From an uncultured Acetatifactor sp. (GTDB lineage Bacteria; Bacillota; Clostridia; Lachnospirales; Lachnospiraceae): DNA of 64,000 nt. The position numbers and the translations under genes are program-made. The DNA is taken from NCBI GenBank assembly GCA_934433135.1, contig CAKRZO010000015.1, forward strand, positions 1 to 64,000. The letters are read 5' to 3'. Each line of letters begins with the position of its first letter. Position 1 is the stretch's first letter. A model generated the notes under the pieces. It did no database searches, had not been told where the DNA came from, and saw only the letters and a list, made by a program, of their open reading frames with translations. Below are positions 42,855 through 52,943 of the stretch, piece after piece.

Positions 42855-45596
42855 TCATTCCATTACCGCTTTTAAACACTCCCCGATTTTATAATCAACC
42901 TGGAATACCGTCTGTTTTTTGTCTTCGTCATAAACAAATTCCACAGCTTCTTTATTCACCGTAACCGACACCGGTTTTTTCCCGAAAACACGGCAGACAA
43001 TGTGTGCCTTATAGTTTGCATCATAGGCTGAAGCAATTGTGGAAATCGTAATTTCATTTGTCCTGCAACAGAAACGAATGCTATTATAGTTTCCTTTCTG
43101 ATAGGAAAGATCGTTTCCTTCATCGTTGTAAAAATCAAATTCTGCAGTCTCCTCATCCGGGAAGAAATATACGGTAAGATCCGTAAAATCCATGTGCGCA
43201 ATCTGTTTCGGCACGGTTACGGTAGGAATAACAGCACCCATTTTTACAAACATAGGCAACTCTTCCAGGGGCACATTTCGATGAAGCGTTTGCTTTCCTT
43301 CGTACACTTCATAGCTGTTTAATTCCACCCACTTTCCCTTGGGAAGATAGATTTCCTTCTCTGCTATGCATTCCTCATTGTTGCTCTTTTCCACAACAGG
43401 TGCTATCATAAGTGCCGGTCCGAAGCCATATTGATAATCTTTTGAATAGGTCAATTCATCTTTCGGATCAAAGAAAAACAACGGATACATCATCGGTTTC
43501 CCGGTTTTGGATGACTCATAGGCCAAGCTGTAAATATAAGGCATTAATCGATACCGAAGACGCACAAAATCACCCACGATCTGTAAGCTTCTTTCTGTAT
43601 AGGACCAGGGTTGTGTCTTTGCTCCATGCGCCCTGGCAAACGGCGCAATCACACCCCACTGATAAGAACGCACGAAAAACTCTTCATCTGTTTCCGGCGT
43701 CATGCAAAAGCCTCCCACATCCTGAGACCAGAAAGGAATTCCGCAAAGCCCGGCTCCCTGCCCGCCTTTTACCAGACATCTTGTTCCGTGGAAATTAGCC
43801 AATTGATCTCCGCCCCAGGTGATCGGATATTTTCCGCTGCCGGCAAAACCGGTTCTCTCCCAGGTAATCACTCTGCGGTTCGGCATCAGTTCTTTTAAAA
43901 TCGTCTGGATTCCCTTTGCAAACATAAGGGGATAGAGATTATGGATTTCTTTCCCCGACTTGCCCTTATGGGAAACAATACGCTCAGGTACTTCGTGAGC
44001 GTCACCCCCATCCAACTTAAAGCCGTCGATTCCAATGGCCAAAAGCGGCTTGATCTTTCCGATAAGCCATGCAAGCATGGTATCTTTTTCAAAATCCATC
44101 AGTCCGGAAGCATATCCGCACCAGCTGTTGGTAGGAAGCATTTTCCCATCCTCGCCCAGCATAAACATATCCTTTTTTAAGCCTTCCCGATACAGCTCCT
44201 TTGTCTTTGTAGGACCAAAAGGACACATCCATGCAATCATATGTACGTGATGCTCTTTCAGGAACGCCATAAAGGCATCCGGATCCGGGAATCGATCCAC
44301 TCCCCATTCCATATCTCCCAACATGTCATGCCAGCGATCCAGACACAGAACATCCAAAGGTATTTCTTCCTGTTCATAGCGCTTTACCACATTAATACAT
44401 TTCTCCTGTGTATTAACGGTTTTTCCCACGCCTGCCTGCCAGAACCCAAAAGACCACTTGGGAGGCAAAATCCCCCTGCCTGTAATTGCCGTGAAATTGG
44501 ACACGATATCTGCAGGTGTCTTCCCCGGTATAAAGAAGAAATCGATCACATTGGTATTGGTATACATAAATGCCGTATCCTGAATGGAAGCGCCCATATC
44601 AAAAATACTGTGGTAGGAGGAATTCAGATAGAAACCATATCCTGCCGTGCTGAGATAGTAGGGCACAAAAACATCGCATCTGTCAAAATCATGACATACC
44701 CACACATCCTCTCTGCTGCCTCTCTTATCAAGATGAGGATTCCCATTCTCATTGATTCCGAAAATATGTTCATCCTCTGCCAATTCTACCGAAACCACTC
44801 CCGTATCTTCTGAAACGAGCATATCACCTTTCTGTATCAAAAGAGGTTTTCCCTCACGATCATACACTCTGACCCGAAAAGGAAACATATCAATCTTTAA
44901 GATATTCTCGCCGCAAGAGTAAGTCATACTGCCTTCCTCATGTGCCAATTTTTTCGGTGCTACAGTACGCAGATTCTGATCCAGCTGATCCAGACAATAT
45001 TCATCTACACATTGCTTTGCTCCTTCCGGATATTGATAACGCCAGATGCCATTTTCATAAAATGTAATTTTAGCGGTTTCTCCGTTTTCCAAAACAAATA
45101 AAACCCCATCTTTTTGCTCCGTGAACGATATCACTCCGGGTATTGCTTTCAGGTGGTACAGCTCCAAACATGCAGGCAAAGCATCTATTTCCGTTGTAAA
45201 ACCGGGATTCATACAAGTTTCTCCGTCAATCCCCAGGCCTGCTCCCCATAAAATCACAACAAAAAGTCGATTTTCTCCCGCTGCCAGATCAGCCTTCGGG
45301 ATCAGGAATCTGACCGTTTCTTCACAGCAATGGCTGGTTCCTATCTTTTTGTAATTCAGATAATAGTCAATCCTGTTGAGATGGTATTGGTAGCCAAGGT
45401 CAAAACCGATCAACTCTGCATGACTTTCTATTTCTTCCCCGGAAACCGTAAAGGCAGCACGATAGCAATTGAGGTTATCGCATTCCACCATATTGTGCCC
45501 ATCCTTCAATCTCATCCGTTTTCCGTAATTCCCTGCTACAATTGTTTGCTCTTCCCCATTTAATGATTCATTTACGAATTCCCAATGTAATCTCAT
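42855..45596 (-). CDS. GH31 family alpha-glycosidase
   Basis: 912... codon count gives 913 residues from ATG 45596 (AAGGTGAG upstream); no signal peptide, so cytoplasmic. An N-terminal beta-sandwich (~1-370) includes a lectin-like extra region; the catalytic barrel starts at ILPPKWSFGFWQ (~376). Nucleophile Asp 529 in GFKLDGGD and acid/base Asp 597 in WGGDQ are intact, then GIPFWSQDVGGF and GVIAPFARAHG. The FKLDGGD form differs from common alpha-glucosidases (DMNEP) and alpha-xylosidases/sulfoquinovosidases (DFGE). It releases the terminal alpha-linked sugar of the imported glycan. Activity on an alpha-linked N-acetyl sugar would fit the NagA-like gene downstream; this is inference. Confidence 0.9.
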   Translation of the reverse strand: MRLHWEFVNESLNGEEQTIVAGNYGKRMRLKDGHNMVECDNLNCYRAAFTVSGEEIESHAELIGFDLGYQYHLNRIDYYLNYKKIGTSHCCEETVRFLIPKADLAAGENRLFVVILWGAGLGIDGETCMNPGFTTEIDALPACLELYHLKAIPGVISFTEQKDGVLFVLENGETAKITFYENGIWRYQYPEGAKQCVDEYCLDQLDQNLRTVAPKKLAHEEGSMTYSCGENILKIDMFPFRVRVYDREGKPLLIQKGDMLVSEDTGVVSVELAEDEHIFGINENGNPHLDKRGSREDVWVCHDFDRCDVFVPYYLSTAGYGFYLNSSYHSIFDMGASIQDTAFMYTNTNVIDFFFIPGKTPADIVSNFTAITGRGILPPKWSFGFWQAGVGKTVNTQEKCINVVKRYEQEEIPLDVLCLDRWHDMLGDMEWGVDRFPDPDAFMAFLKEHHVHMIAWMCPFGPTKTKELYREGLKKDMFMLGEDGKMLPTNSWCGYASGLMDFEKDTMLAWLIGKIKPLLAIGIDGFKLDGGDAHEVPERIVSHKGKSGKEIHNLYPLMFAKGIQTILKELMPNRRVITWERTGFAGSGKYPITWGGDQLANFHGTRCLVKGGQGAGLCGIPFWSQDVGGFCMTPETDEEFFVRSYQWGVIAPFARAHGAKTQPWSYTERSLQIVGDFVRLRYRLMPYIYSLAYESSKTGKPMMYPLFFFDPKDELTYSKDYQYGFGPALMIAPVVEKSNNEECIAEKEIYLPKGKWVELNSYEVYEGKQTLHRNVPLEELPMFVKMGAVIPTVTVPKQIAHMDFTDLTVYFFPDEETAEFDFYNDEGNDLSYQKGNYNSIRFCCRTNEITISTIASAYDANYKAHIVCRVFGKKPVSVTVNKEAVEFVYDEDKKQTVFQVDYKIGECLKAVME

Positions 45597-45603
45597 ATTA
45601 TTC

Positions 45604-47838
45604 TCACCTTTTTTCATAAACGCCTCTATCTGCACGATACTGCCCCGGCGTGCTGCCGGTATATTTTTTAAAACGTCTGGTAAACACATGATCATCCTCG
45701 TATCCTACTGCGATGCTCACATCCCGAATCAAAAGCTCCGTGTCGGTCAACAGACGCTTTGCCTCCTCCATTCGTATATTTGACAAATAATCTGAGGGAC
45801 GAATACCCACCGTATTCTTAAAAGCCACAGACAACGTCACCGTCGAAACAGACAATTCTTCTGCCAGTGCGGCCATGTTAAATCCGGAATCCGCATAACG
45901 TTCTTTCATATAACCAATGGCCTGCTCCACAATTTCATTTCCCCCTGCTTCCTGTTTCATGCTGTTACACATGATTGCCTGACACGTATCATAAAGCAGT
46001 TCACTGAAATCCTGCCTGGTAAGACATTGCGAAAGCGCGAATACATTATAAATTTCCATCCATTTATTCTGATCTGTACTCCATTCTATAGCCAGCATAT
46101 GCACAATTTTATTGTAGTTCAGGCGAAAAGCCAAAAGTGAATTGCTGATCTGGCTGATCCTCTGGCATATGTCGTCCACAGCACTTTTCAGCAATGTTTC
46201 ATCCTTCCTCTGCAAAGCATAACGGAGATTCTGCAAAGAGCTCTCAGGCAGAACCTGTATCATCTCCTCGCCTGCCTCCCTTTCAAAGCGCAGTATCCGG
46301 TCATTGCTCTGCAAAAAGCGGGTGTCAAATGCATTATTCGCCTCCAGATAAGCCACAGATCCATCCAAAAGCGCTGTATGATAATCGCTGACTGACATCA
46401 CAAAGGCCTCGCAGCACTCCTTTCCGACCTGAAAGATCTGTAATATGACTTTCTCCATTTGTTCTCTGCTATCGGCAAACAGCAAAAACAGACTCTGATT
46501 GTTGCCGACCAGAGAAATACCGTAACCGTCTAAGCCCTGTGCATCCCTGATCAGGGAAAGCATTCTGTCACGCGCCCTGTTCACACCTTGATCTCCACGC
46601 TCTCCCAGCAGCATCACCACATACATGCGATCCTCAATGACAAGTCCTGCCTGTGCCGCATCCAGCCCGAGCTTTGTTTCATTGTCATAATCCCCCCGGA
46701 TAAAATTACGGATAAAGTATGCCTTTTTGCTCTGCAGACTTTCCTGTTCATACCGGTTGTTTGTGCTGATCAGCATCTGGACGCCGCTTTCAATATCGCC
46801 GATATTACGGCAATTTGTTTCCCGCTTCAACAGTGCGTTCACCTGTATGACCTTTGCTGTCATATGTCTGAAGATAATCACTACCGGCAGGACGGCCAGC
46901 ATCATACAAAACACCACCAGGGTAAAAATCACCCATTGCTGAGTCCTCACCTTATTATAAAATATCTCCATGGACTGAATGACACAGTAAACCAGTTTGC
47001 TGTCTCCCTGCTGCACAGTCAATAAATAGTGCTCCTTGCCAATCGTAACCTCTTTTGTCCCAAGAAATCCGGAAACCTCCGCCAAAAGCGCTTTCTCCTC
47101 CGGTTCTGCATTCCCTCTTTGTACGATTATCTGATCCTCGCACATAATATAGAAGGATTGCTGTTCCATGGGATCGTTCATCATATCGGACAGTAATTGA
47201 TCATAATACTGCTCCGATACGAAAAAAAACATGGTAGCGTCGTAATAAATAGGAACCGCTTTCAGATAGATAACGATGCGGTCACTGCTAATTCCTGTAG
47301 TCTGGTAAAAGTATGCATTTTCCTTCAGCAGCTGATACTCTGCAATAGCCTTCCATCCATAGCTTTTATTATAAAGCTTGTTCTGAAATTCCTGCTTCGC
47401 TCCTTCCTCATTGAAAAAAATCTTTTCCAAAAACCAGGATGTTTCCTGCGAAGTGAATTGATCATATATATAATCATCTTCATGGTACAGATAACAGACC
47501 TTCTCAAAAAAACGGCTTACCGATTGATAACGATTCAGATTTTTGATCAATTCCCTTGCTTTCAAGGGTTGGTTCTTAAGATAAAAGCGTGTATTGGCAT
47601 TACTGTAGCCAATCTGCATCACAATATCATCCAATACCCGCATATCGTTTTCATGATAATCCATTTTTCCCTTCAGATACAGTTCCTGGTTCTTCATAAA
47701 GTCTTCATTGATCGTTCGATAGCAAAACCGGTATAGACTGATCCCCATGATTGCAACCCCCAGAATGACTACCACGCTGATAATGAACATATAGAAGGAA
47801 ATATTTCCTCTTTTCAACTCATTGATAAACCTTTTCAC
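45604..47838 (-). CDS. membrane-anchored AraC-type regulator (one-component sensor)
   Basis: 744 residues from GTG 47838, with GGGGATAAG upstream; the ORF extends further but without a good start. An N-terminal membrane segment (SFYMFIISVVVILGVAIMGI), a ~270-residue extracellular Cache-like sensor, a second segment (VIFTLVVFCMMLAVLPVVII), a HAMP-like and cytoplasmic region, then a C-terminal AraC HTH pair (FNMAALAEELSVSTVTLSVA, AKRLLTDTELLIRDVSIAVG, YEDDHVFTRRFKKYTGSTP). It joins sensing and DNA binding in one protein, as in other Firmicutes regulators beside LplABC transporters, and is likely the activator of this cluster. Confidence 0.88.
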   Translation of the reverse strand: MKRFINELKRGNISFYMFIISVVVILGVAIMGISLYRFCYRTINEDFMKNQELYLKGKMDYHENDMRVLDDIVMQIGYSNANTRFYLKNQPLKARELIKNLNRYQSVSRFFEKVCYLYHEDDYIYDQFTSQETSWFLEKIFFNEEGAKQEFQNKLYNKSYGWKAIAEYQLLKENAYFYQTTGISSDRIVIYLKAVPIYYDATMFFFVSEQYYDQLLSDMMNDPMEQQSFYIMCEDQIIVQRGNAEPEEKALLAEVSGFLGTKEVTIGKEHYLLTVQQGDSKLVYCVIQSMEIFYNKVRTQQWVIFTLVVFCMMLAVLPVVIIFRHMTAKVIQVNALLKRETNCRNIGDIESGVQMLISTNNRYEQESLQSKKAYFIRNFIRGDYDNETKLGLDAAQAGLVIEDRMYVVMLLGERGDQGVNRARDRMLSLIRDAQGLDGYGISLVGNNQSLFLLFADSREQMEKVILQIFQVGKECCEAFVMSVSDYHTALLDGSVAYLEANNAFDTRFLQSNDRILRFEREAGEEMIQVLPESSLQNLRYALQRKDETLLKSAVDDICQRISQISNSLLAFRLNYNKIVHMLAIEWSTDQNKWMEIYNVFALSQCLTRQDFSELLYDTCQAIMCNSMKQEAGGNEIVEQAIGYMKERYADSGFNMAALAEELSVSTVTLSVAFKNTVGIRPSDYLSNIRMEEAKRLLTDTELLIRDVSIAVGYEDDHVFTRRFKKYTGSTPGQYRADRGVYEKR

Positions 47839-47959
47839 CTTATCCCCATCTTTCTGAAACCGTACGCACGCAATCGAGCCCGAGGCGGTGATCAGCCGCC
47901 TCCAACTCGATTTTCCTTTTACTGCGAAGATCCTTTCTTCATGCAATTCTTCAAGACAA

Positions 47960-49597
47960 TCAATCCAGCTCAACACCTGCCATGCCATCGCGATAGATCT
48001 GTACAAGTTCTTCTACTCCAATGTCATCCAGCAGCTTTGTATACTCTTCCCATGCCGAATCCGATACGCCATTTGCAACAAAGCTGGCAATATTTTCTGA
48101 TATTGCTGTCTTCAGATCGGTAGTGATCAAAGCCTTCCGCTCTATCTGCTCCTCCGAATACTTGGCCAGGGACATGAAGTTGTTAGAATATTTCTGCATG
48201 ATACCTGCTTCATCATACAACTGACCGGCAAGACGTCTCTCAATTCTGAATTCACCTGCCACCCACAACTCCTCTGTCATATAGCCCGGGCAGTAGTACA
48301 GACCGTTCGTGTCCAATCTCGGCATAACACTGGGAACTGTCACGCCTTCAATTGTCACCATCATACCGTCCTCATTATATTCCCATTCCGTTCCCTCTTC
48401 TCCATGGAACAAGCGCTCCTGCATCAGTGTATCCATCATGGCATCAAACCATCTTAAGGTCACACCTAAATCCTTATTCTTATTGGTTACAACAGCATAA
48501 GGAGCGGGAACTTCTGCGCCGCGAGAGAACATAGCACCGGTAGGCGGAATCCAAAGCTCCATATCATCTGCCCAATCAGACCAGGCCATTCCAAGCTTTC
48601 TCCAACCGCTGAACAGACCGGCATTACCCTCTGCGATTTTTGCCATAGAAGTATTCTCATCCTGAGAAAGAACTTCCGGATCCACTAATCCTTCCGCATA
48701 GAGCAAATGCATCCACTCCATAGCATCACGGAAATTCTGTGTGTTGGCACCGCACTGTACCTGTCCATCATTATCAAGATAGATCATAGTATCCAGATCC
48801 GTTACAGGCAGTCCGAACAATGCGAAAAGAGAACTCATGTTACCGCCAGAATTGATAGAAAATTCAAAAGGAACCTCATCTGCCTTTCCGTTGCCGTCAG
48901 GATCCTGGGTTTTGAATGCCTTCAATACCTCCACCATTTCATCCAAGGTCTTAGGCAACTCCTTGCCTACTGCTTCCAGCCAGGATTTCTTCATATAGAA
49001 TGACTGGCTTGCCTGTCTTTCTCCGTTGCCGGCCAAACGTCCAATAGCATATGTTTTCCCATCGTTTGCAACCAGATAAACATTAGGGTCGGAAGCTGCC
49101 GCATCTCTTCTGGAGGTATAGTTGGGCATATATTTCTCAATACCTTCATCCAAAGGGATAAGGAGTCCCTGCTCCACACCATATTTCTGGATGATATCGT
49201 TACCCATATTACCCATGATTACATCCGGATACTCACCGGAAGAGAATGCCAGATTGATCTTTGTGTCTTTGTCATTGTCGTTTACGATTTCCCACTCCAC
49301 ATGAATACCGGTCATTTCCTCCAAATCCTTGATTGCTTCCATCTCATTGATCGGCATGTAGCTGTAATTGGAGTTGACGATCAGCATCACGCTGATTGTG
49401 GTGGGCTCATTGACAATGGGGTAGCCCTCCTCATTGAAGTTGCTGTCTGCTTCCGCAACAGACGAAGCTGCTTCCGTGCTCTTTGATGCTTCCGTTGAAG
49501 CTGCTTCGCTGTCCTTTTGTGTGTTGTTTCCGCATCCGGACATACATGCAACCGCCAATGCCGCTGTCAAAAACAATGCCATCACTTTCTTTTTCAT
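47960..49597 (-). CDS. ABC transporter sugar-binding lipoprotein (LplA/YtcQ type)
   Basis: 545 residues from ATG 49597, GAGG upstream. Signal peptide and lipobox (LAVACMSGC), a Ser/Glu/Ala-rich spacer with repeated STEA units, then the binding domain (INLAFSSGEYPDVIMGNMGN, YMKKSWLEAVGKELPKTLDE, FKTQDPDGNGKADEVPFEFS). The DPDGNGKADE loop is the calcium-binding-like motif common in this subfamily. It feeds the two permeases encoded upstream. No ATPase gene nearby. Confidence 0.92.
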   Translation of the reverse strand: MKKKVMALFLTAALAVACMSGCGNNTQKDSEAASTEASKSTEAASSVAEADSNFNEEGYPIVNEPTTISVMLIVNSNYSYMPINEMEAIKDLEEMTGIHVEWEIVNDNDKDTKINLAFSSGEYPDVIMGNMGNDIIQKYGVEQGLLIPLDEGIEKYMPNYTSRRDAAASDPNVYLVANDGKTYAIGRLAGNGERQASQSFYMKKSWLEAVGKELPKTLDEMVEVLKAFKTQDPDGNGKADEVPFEFSINSGGNMSSLFALFGLPVTDLDTMIYLDNDGQVQCGANTQNFRDAMEWMHLLYAEGLVDPEVLSQDENTSMAKIAEGNAGLFSGWRKLGMAWSDWADDMELWIPPTGAMFSRGAEVPAPYAVVTNKNKDLGVTLRWFDAMMDTLMQERLFHGEEGTEWEYNEDGMMVTIEGVTVPSVMPRLDTNGLYYCPGYMTEELWVAGEFRIERRLAGQLYDEAGIMQKYSNNFMSLAKYSEEQIERKALITTDLKTAISENIASFVANGVSDSAWEEYTKLLDDIGVEELVQIYRDGMAGVELD

Positions 49598-49663
49598 AAA
49601 ATATAACCTCTCTTTCTTTTCCGCCAATTTCCTATTGGCAAATATTTTTTTGTGTATACCACA

Positions 49664-50572
49664 TCAGCCCTTTAAGGAACCGATCATAACACCTTTCTCA
49701 AAATATTTCTGCACAAAGAGATACAGAATCACCACCGGTACAGTGGCTACAACGATGATACAATACTTAGACACATATGCAATATTGAGAGCTTCCTCAT
49801 AAGCCTCCATATTTTCCGACATGGCAATCATAAAATCACCGCTCATATTCGTTTGCAGGGAAGCCAAAATTTCTCTGAGTATGGTCTGCAGCGGGTACTT
49901 GCTGCGATCCTTGAAATAAACCAGCCCTGTAAAATAATCATTCCATTTTCCGATGCCGTAATAGACCGCAAGCACGGCAATGATTGTCTTGGACAGAGGA
50001 AGCACCACTTTACCGAAATATTGGAAATGGGAGGCGCCATCCAGGATGGAAGCCTCATAAAGCTCCTCCGGAATACTGCTCTGTATGTAAGTTCTTGCCA
50101 ACATCAGATTCCATACGCTGACACAGCCCATGAAGATCATAATCAACCTGTTATTGTATAATCCAACGCCACGCAGTGTCAGAAAGGTAGGAATCAGACC
50201 GCCTCCGAAAAACATTGTAATGACAAAGTAAAGATTGATTACTTTTCTTCCGAAAAATCTGGAATCAGCCATAGCGTAGCCTGCCATCATCGTCACAATC
50301 AGGCTTAAAATCACATGACTTATCGTATAAAAAATGGAATTGGCATATGCCACCCATAACTCCTTGTAACCAAAAATTGCCTCATATCCTCCCCAAAACA
50401 CATCGACCGGCCGCAACACTACCTTTCCCGTACGAATGGCTGCAGGATCGGAAATGGAACTGATCAGCACCAAATACAGGGGATACAATACGATTACCAT
50501 CACTAAGATCCATACGATCGAGTTAAGCAGATAAAACAAACGATTTGACATACTGCTGTGCTTCTTCTTCAT
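49664..50572 (-). CDS. ABC sugar permease (LplC/YtcP type)
   Basis: 302 residues from ATG 50572, GGGAGG upstream. Six membrane segments, EAA loop ELYEASILDGASHFQYFGKV, and the subfamily C-terminus QKYFEKGVMIGSLKG. It is the second permease of the importer that opens the large catabolic cluster. Confidence 0.92.
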   Translation of the reverse strand: MKKKHSSMSNRLFYLLNSIVWILVMVIVLYPLYLVLISSISDPAAIRTGKVVLRPVDVFWGGYEAIFGYKELWVAYANSIFYTISHVILSLIVTMMAGYAMADSRFFGRKVINLYFVITMFFGGGLIPTFLTLRGVGLYNNRLIMIFMGCVSVWNLMLARTYIQSSIPEELYEASILDGASHFQYFGKVVLPLSKTIIAVLAVYYGIGKWNDYFTGLVYFKDRSKYPLQTILREILASLQTNMSGDFMIAMSENMEAYEEALNIAYVSKYCIIVVATVPVVILYLFVQKYFEKGVMIGSLKG

Positions 50573-50588
50573 CTCTTTTTCGCCTCCC

Positions 50589-51539
50589 CTAAAACAGTCC
50601 CACATTACTTACTTTTGTGGATACCTTGTTCACTGTCATGATCAAAACAAAGTTGATGACAGTGGCAAACAGACCTATGGCTGCTGTGTAGGAGAACTCG
50701 CCGCCTCCCAGCCCCATATTGTAAACATACACACCGATTACATCGGATTTTGCTATGTTGCCGGGGGTCTGCAGTGCCAAAGCCTTATCGGTATTACTGG
50801 AGAGCATACCTCCGCAGTTCAAAATAAGCGATATCATAATGGTTGGCATAATAGAAGGAATATCAATATATCGAATTTCCTGCCAGATGCTGGCGCCATC
50901 CATCTCTGCCGCCTCATACAGGGTCGGATCTATCCCGGAAAGAGCAGCAATGTATAAAATCGTACCGTAGCCTGCTCCCTGCCAGACACCGGATATAATA
51001 TAAATGGAACGAAAAGCATTCGGGTTAGACATCAAATCCTTTGCCGGCAGATGAAATAAAGATCCGATGGATGTGAGAATACCGCTGCTTGGCGACAGAA
51101 ACACATACAACATACCGGCTAACACGATCGTGGATATAAAATAAGGGATATAGATCGTAGTCTGAATAAACCGTTTCCTGCGGTTACTCCTGATCCGGTT
51201 AAGCAAAATTGCCAGAATAATCGGAATCGGAAACCCCCAGAGCAATCCATACACATTTAAAAGCAGGGTATTACTGATGAGTCGTTTACAATAGTAAGCA
51301 TTAAAAAAGGTCTTAAAGTACTTTAGCCCCACCCATTCACTTCCAAATATGCCATTTACCGCTTTATAGTCTCTGAAAGCAATCTGTACACCATACATAG
51401 GCATATAGTTGAATACAAATATATAAACTACCGCCGGCAGCACCAAAAGATAAAGCTGCCAGTTTTTTCTCCAAATGGTTTTTATGCTGTTGTGTTTTTT
51501 TTGCATTCCATTATGAACCTGTTCTCTTTTTCTTCTCAT
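50589..51539 (-). CDS. ABC sugar permease (LplB/YteP type)
   Basis: 316 residues from ATG 51539, preceded by AGGAAGGA; several in-frame ATGs make the exact start uncertain. Six membrane segments (LYLLVLPAVVYIFVFNYMPM first), EAA loop LYEAAEMDGASIWQEIRYID and C-terminus STKVSNVGLF. It is the first gene of the 24-kb cluster. Confidence 0.9.
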   Translation of the reverse strand: MRRKREQVHNGMQKKHNSIKTIWRKNWQLYLLVLPAVVYIFVFNYMPMYGVQIAFRDYKAVNGIFGSEWVGLKYFKTFFNAYYCKRLISNTLLLNVYGLLWGFPIPIILAILLNRIRSNRRKRFIQTTIYIPYFISTIVLAGMLYVFLSPSSGILTSIGSLFHLPAKDLMSNPNAFRSIYIISGVWQGAGYGTILYIAALSGIDPTLYEAAEMDGASIWQEIRYIDIPSIMPTIMISLILNCGGMLSSNTDKALALQTPGNIAKSDVIGVYVYNMGLGGGEFSYTAAIGLFATVINFVLIMTVNKVSTKVSNVGLF

Positions 51540-51727
51540 ATTTTGCCATGTCCATCCTTCCTGTATTCGCTCAATCGTTTTTTCTGATTTTTCCTGATTC
51601 ATCCGTGATCCATTGTGATTCATTAAATCAGCTGTTTTTTATGAAAAGTTTTTATGAAAAGACCCTGTATTTTTTTAAAGTCCCCTCTGTATATCCTATT
51701 TTAAAGTATTATTATCGTCATTTCAAC

Positions 51728-51744
51728 GGTATAAATTTTATACC
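51728..51744. promoter_or_regulatory. perfect palindrome upstream of the importer operon (candidate operator)
   Basis: GGTATAAA-T-TTTATACC is a perfect 8+1+8 palindrome, ~190 bases upstream of the permease start, in a very AT-rich 435-base gap (51540-51974) between the importer and the divergent ATPase gene. Its TATAAA could double as a -10, so a bound regulator would block transcription. Apart from this the gap holds no gene I recognise. Confidence 0.5.
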
Positions 51745-51974
51745 ATCGTTTTTCTTCTCTGCATATTGTATATTTATATATTTTTTAAGGCTAAAAATAG
51801 TGCAAATTGTCCAATCCCAGAAATTTTACTAAGAGTACCAGCTTATCTTATGCTCATTCCATGAATTTATTGTGCTCGCATGAAATTCAGGCAATTATTC
51901 CGAAGAATACAACTGCTTTTACTCGGAATAACGGTTATAATATTCGTAAAGAACAGCAAGGGAGGTATTCTGAT

Positions 51975-52943
51975 ATGACTATCAAAGAAGCGGCTGCTGC
52001 CTGGGGGATCAGTGAACGACGTGTCAATGAGCTTTGCAAAACCGGACGAATTGCAAATGCCCATAAAGAAGGCAGACAATGGTTTATTCCGAATGGGACG
52101 CCGAAACCAATGGATAAACGCAGTTATCGGGCTATCGCCTTTACGGATGGAACATCGGTGCGCAAGCCCCTGCCTATCGGTATATCCGATTACCGGGATG
52201 CCTGCCGGAATTACTACTATGTCGATAAAACCATGCTGATCAAAGACTTTTTGGAAGAACGTCCCAAAGTATCCCTGTTTACGCGTCCCAGACGTTTCGG
52301 TAAAACCCTGAACATAGATATGCTGCGTACTTTTTTTGAAAAAACCGCAGAAGACACTTCCTGTTACTTTAAAGATAAGAAAATCTGGTTTTATCAAGAG
52401 CTCTGCCATGTCCATCAGGGCAAATATCCGGTTATTTTCCTTACTTTTAAAGACGTAAAATGCGCTTCCTGGGATGAAACCCTCCAAATGCTTCGCAAAC
52501 TGATCGCACAAGAATTCCGCCGCCATGACGAACTGGCTTCCAGCGCCGCGCTCAGCGATTACGAAAAGATAGAATACTCTCTTCTCGCAACAAATAAGGC
52601 AGACGAAATAAGCTATCAGATGTCTCTGCAGACCTTGACGTTTCTTCTTCACAAGCACCATAATGTTGCACCGATTGTTATTATTGACGAATACGATACG
52701 CCCATTCAGCAGGGGCATATGAACGGTTTTTATGACGCAGTTATTGGATTTATGCGCAACTTATTTTCCGGCGGTCTTAAGGATAACGCGCACTTAAGTT
52801 ACGGTTTTCTGACCGGTATTCTGCGTGTTGCGAAGGAAAGCATCTTTAGCGGGTTAAATAATCTCAAGATCATCCTGCACCGTTACATTCATCACAATCC
52901 TGGACTGCAGCTGTGCGATCTTTTTCTGGGTATCCGCTCTTAA
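51975..52943 (+). pseudogene. AAA-ATPase-like / PD-(D/E)XK family gene, 3' truncated and chimeric
   Basis: Start ATG 51975 after GGGAGG. Residues ~1-45 are a MerR/excisionase-like HTH (TIKEAAAAWGISERRVNELC, IANAHKEGRQWFIP). Then comes the AAA-ATPase-like domain common in gut Firmicutes and Bacteroidetes: IGISDYRDACRNYYYVDKT, FTRPRRFGKTLNIDML (Walker A-like), APIVIIDEYDTPI (Walker B-like), LTGILRVAKESIFSGLNN. In intact members ~200 more residues with a PD-(D/E)XK nuclease follow. Here, after FSGLNNLK, the frame enters the reverse complement of a DIP1984-type gene start (52875 on) and ends at 52943. The nuclease part is gone. Confidence 0.8.

Noticed and set aside
27701..45596. Reading the isomerase/PfkB/aldolase/ALDH/GH31 set as a sulfoquinovose (sulfoglycolysis) pathway, because of DUF4867 and GH31.
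   Set aside because: The GH31 has FKLDGGD rather than the DFGE-type motif of sulfoquinovosidases and is ~230 residues longer; no sulfonate transporter or sulfolactate exporter is present; NagA-like and NagB-like genes are not part of that pathway. Kept only as a weak alternative for DUF4867.
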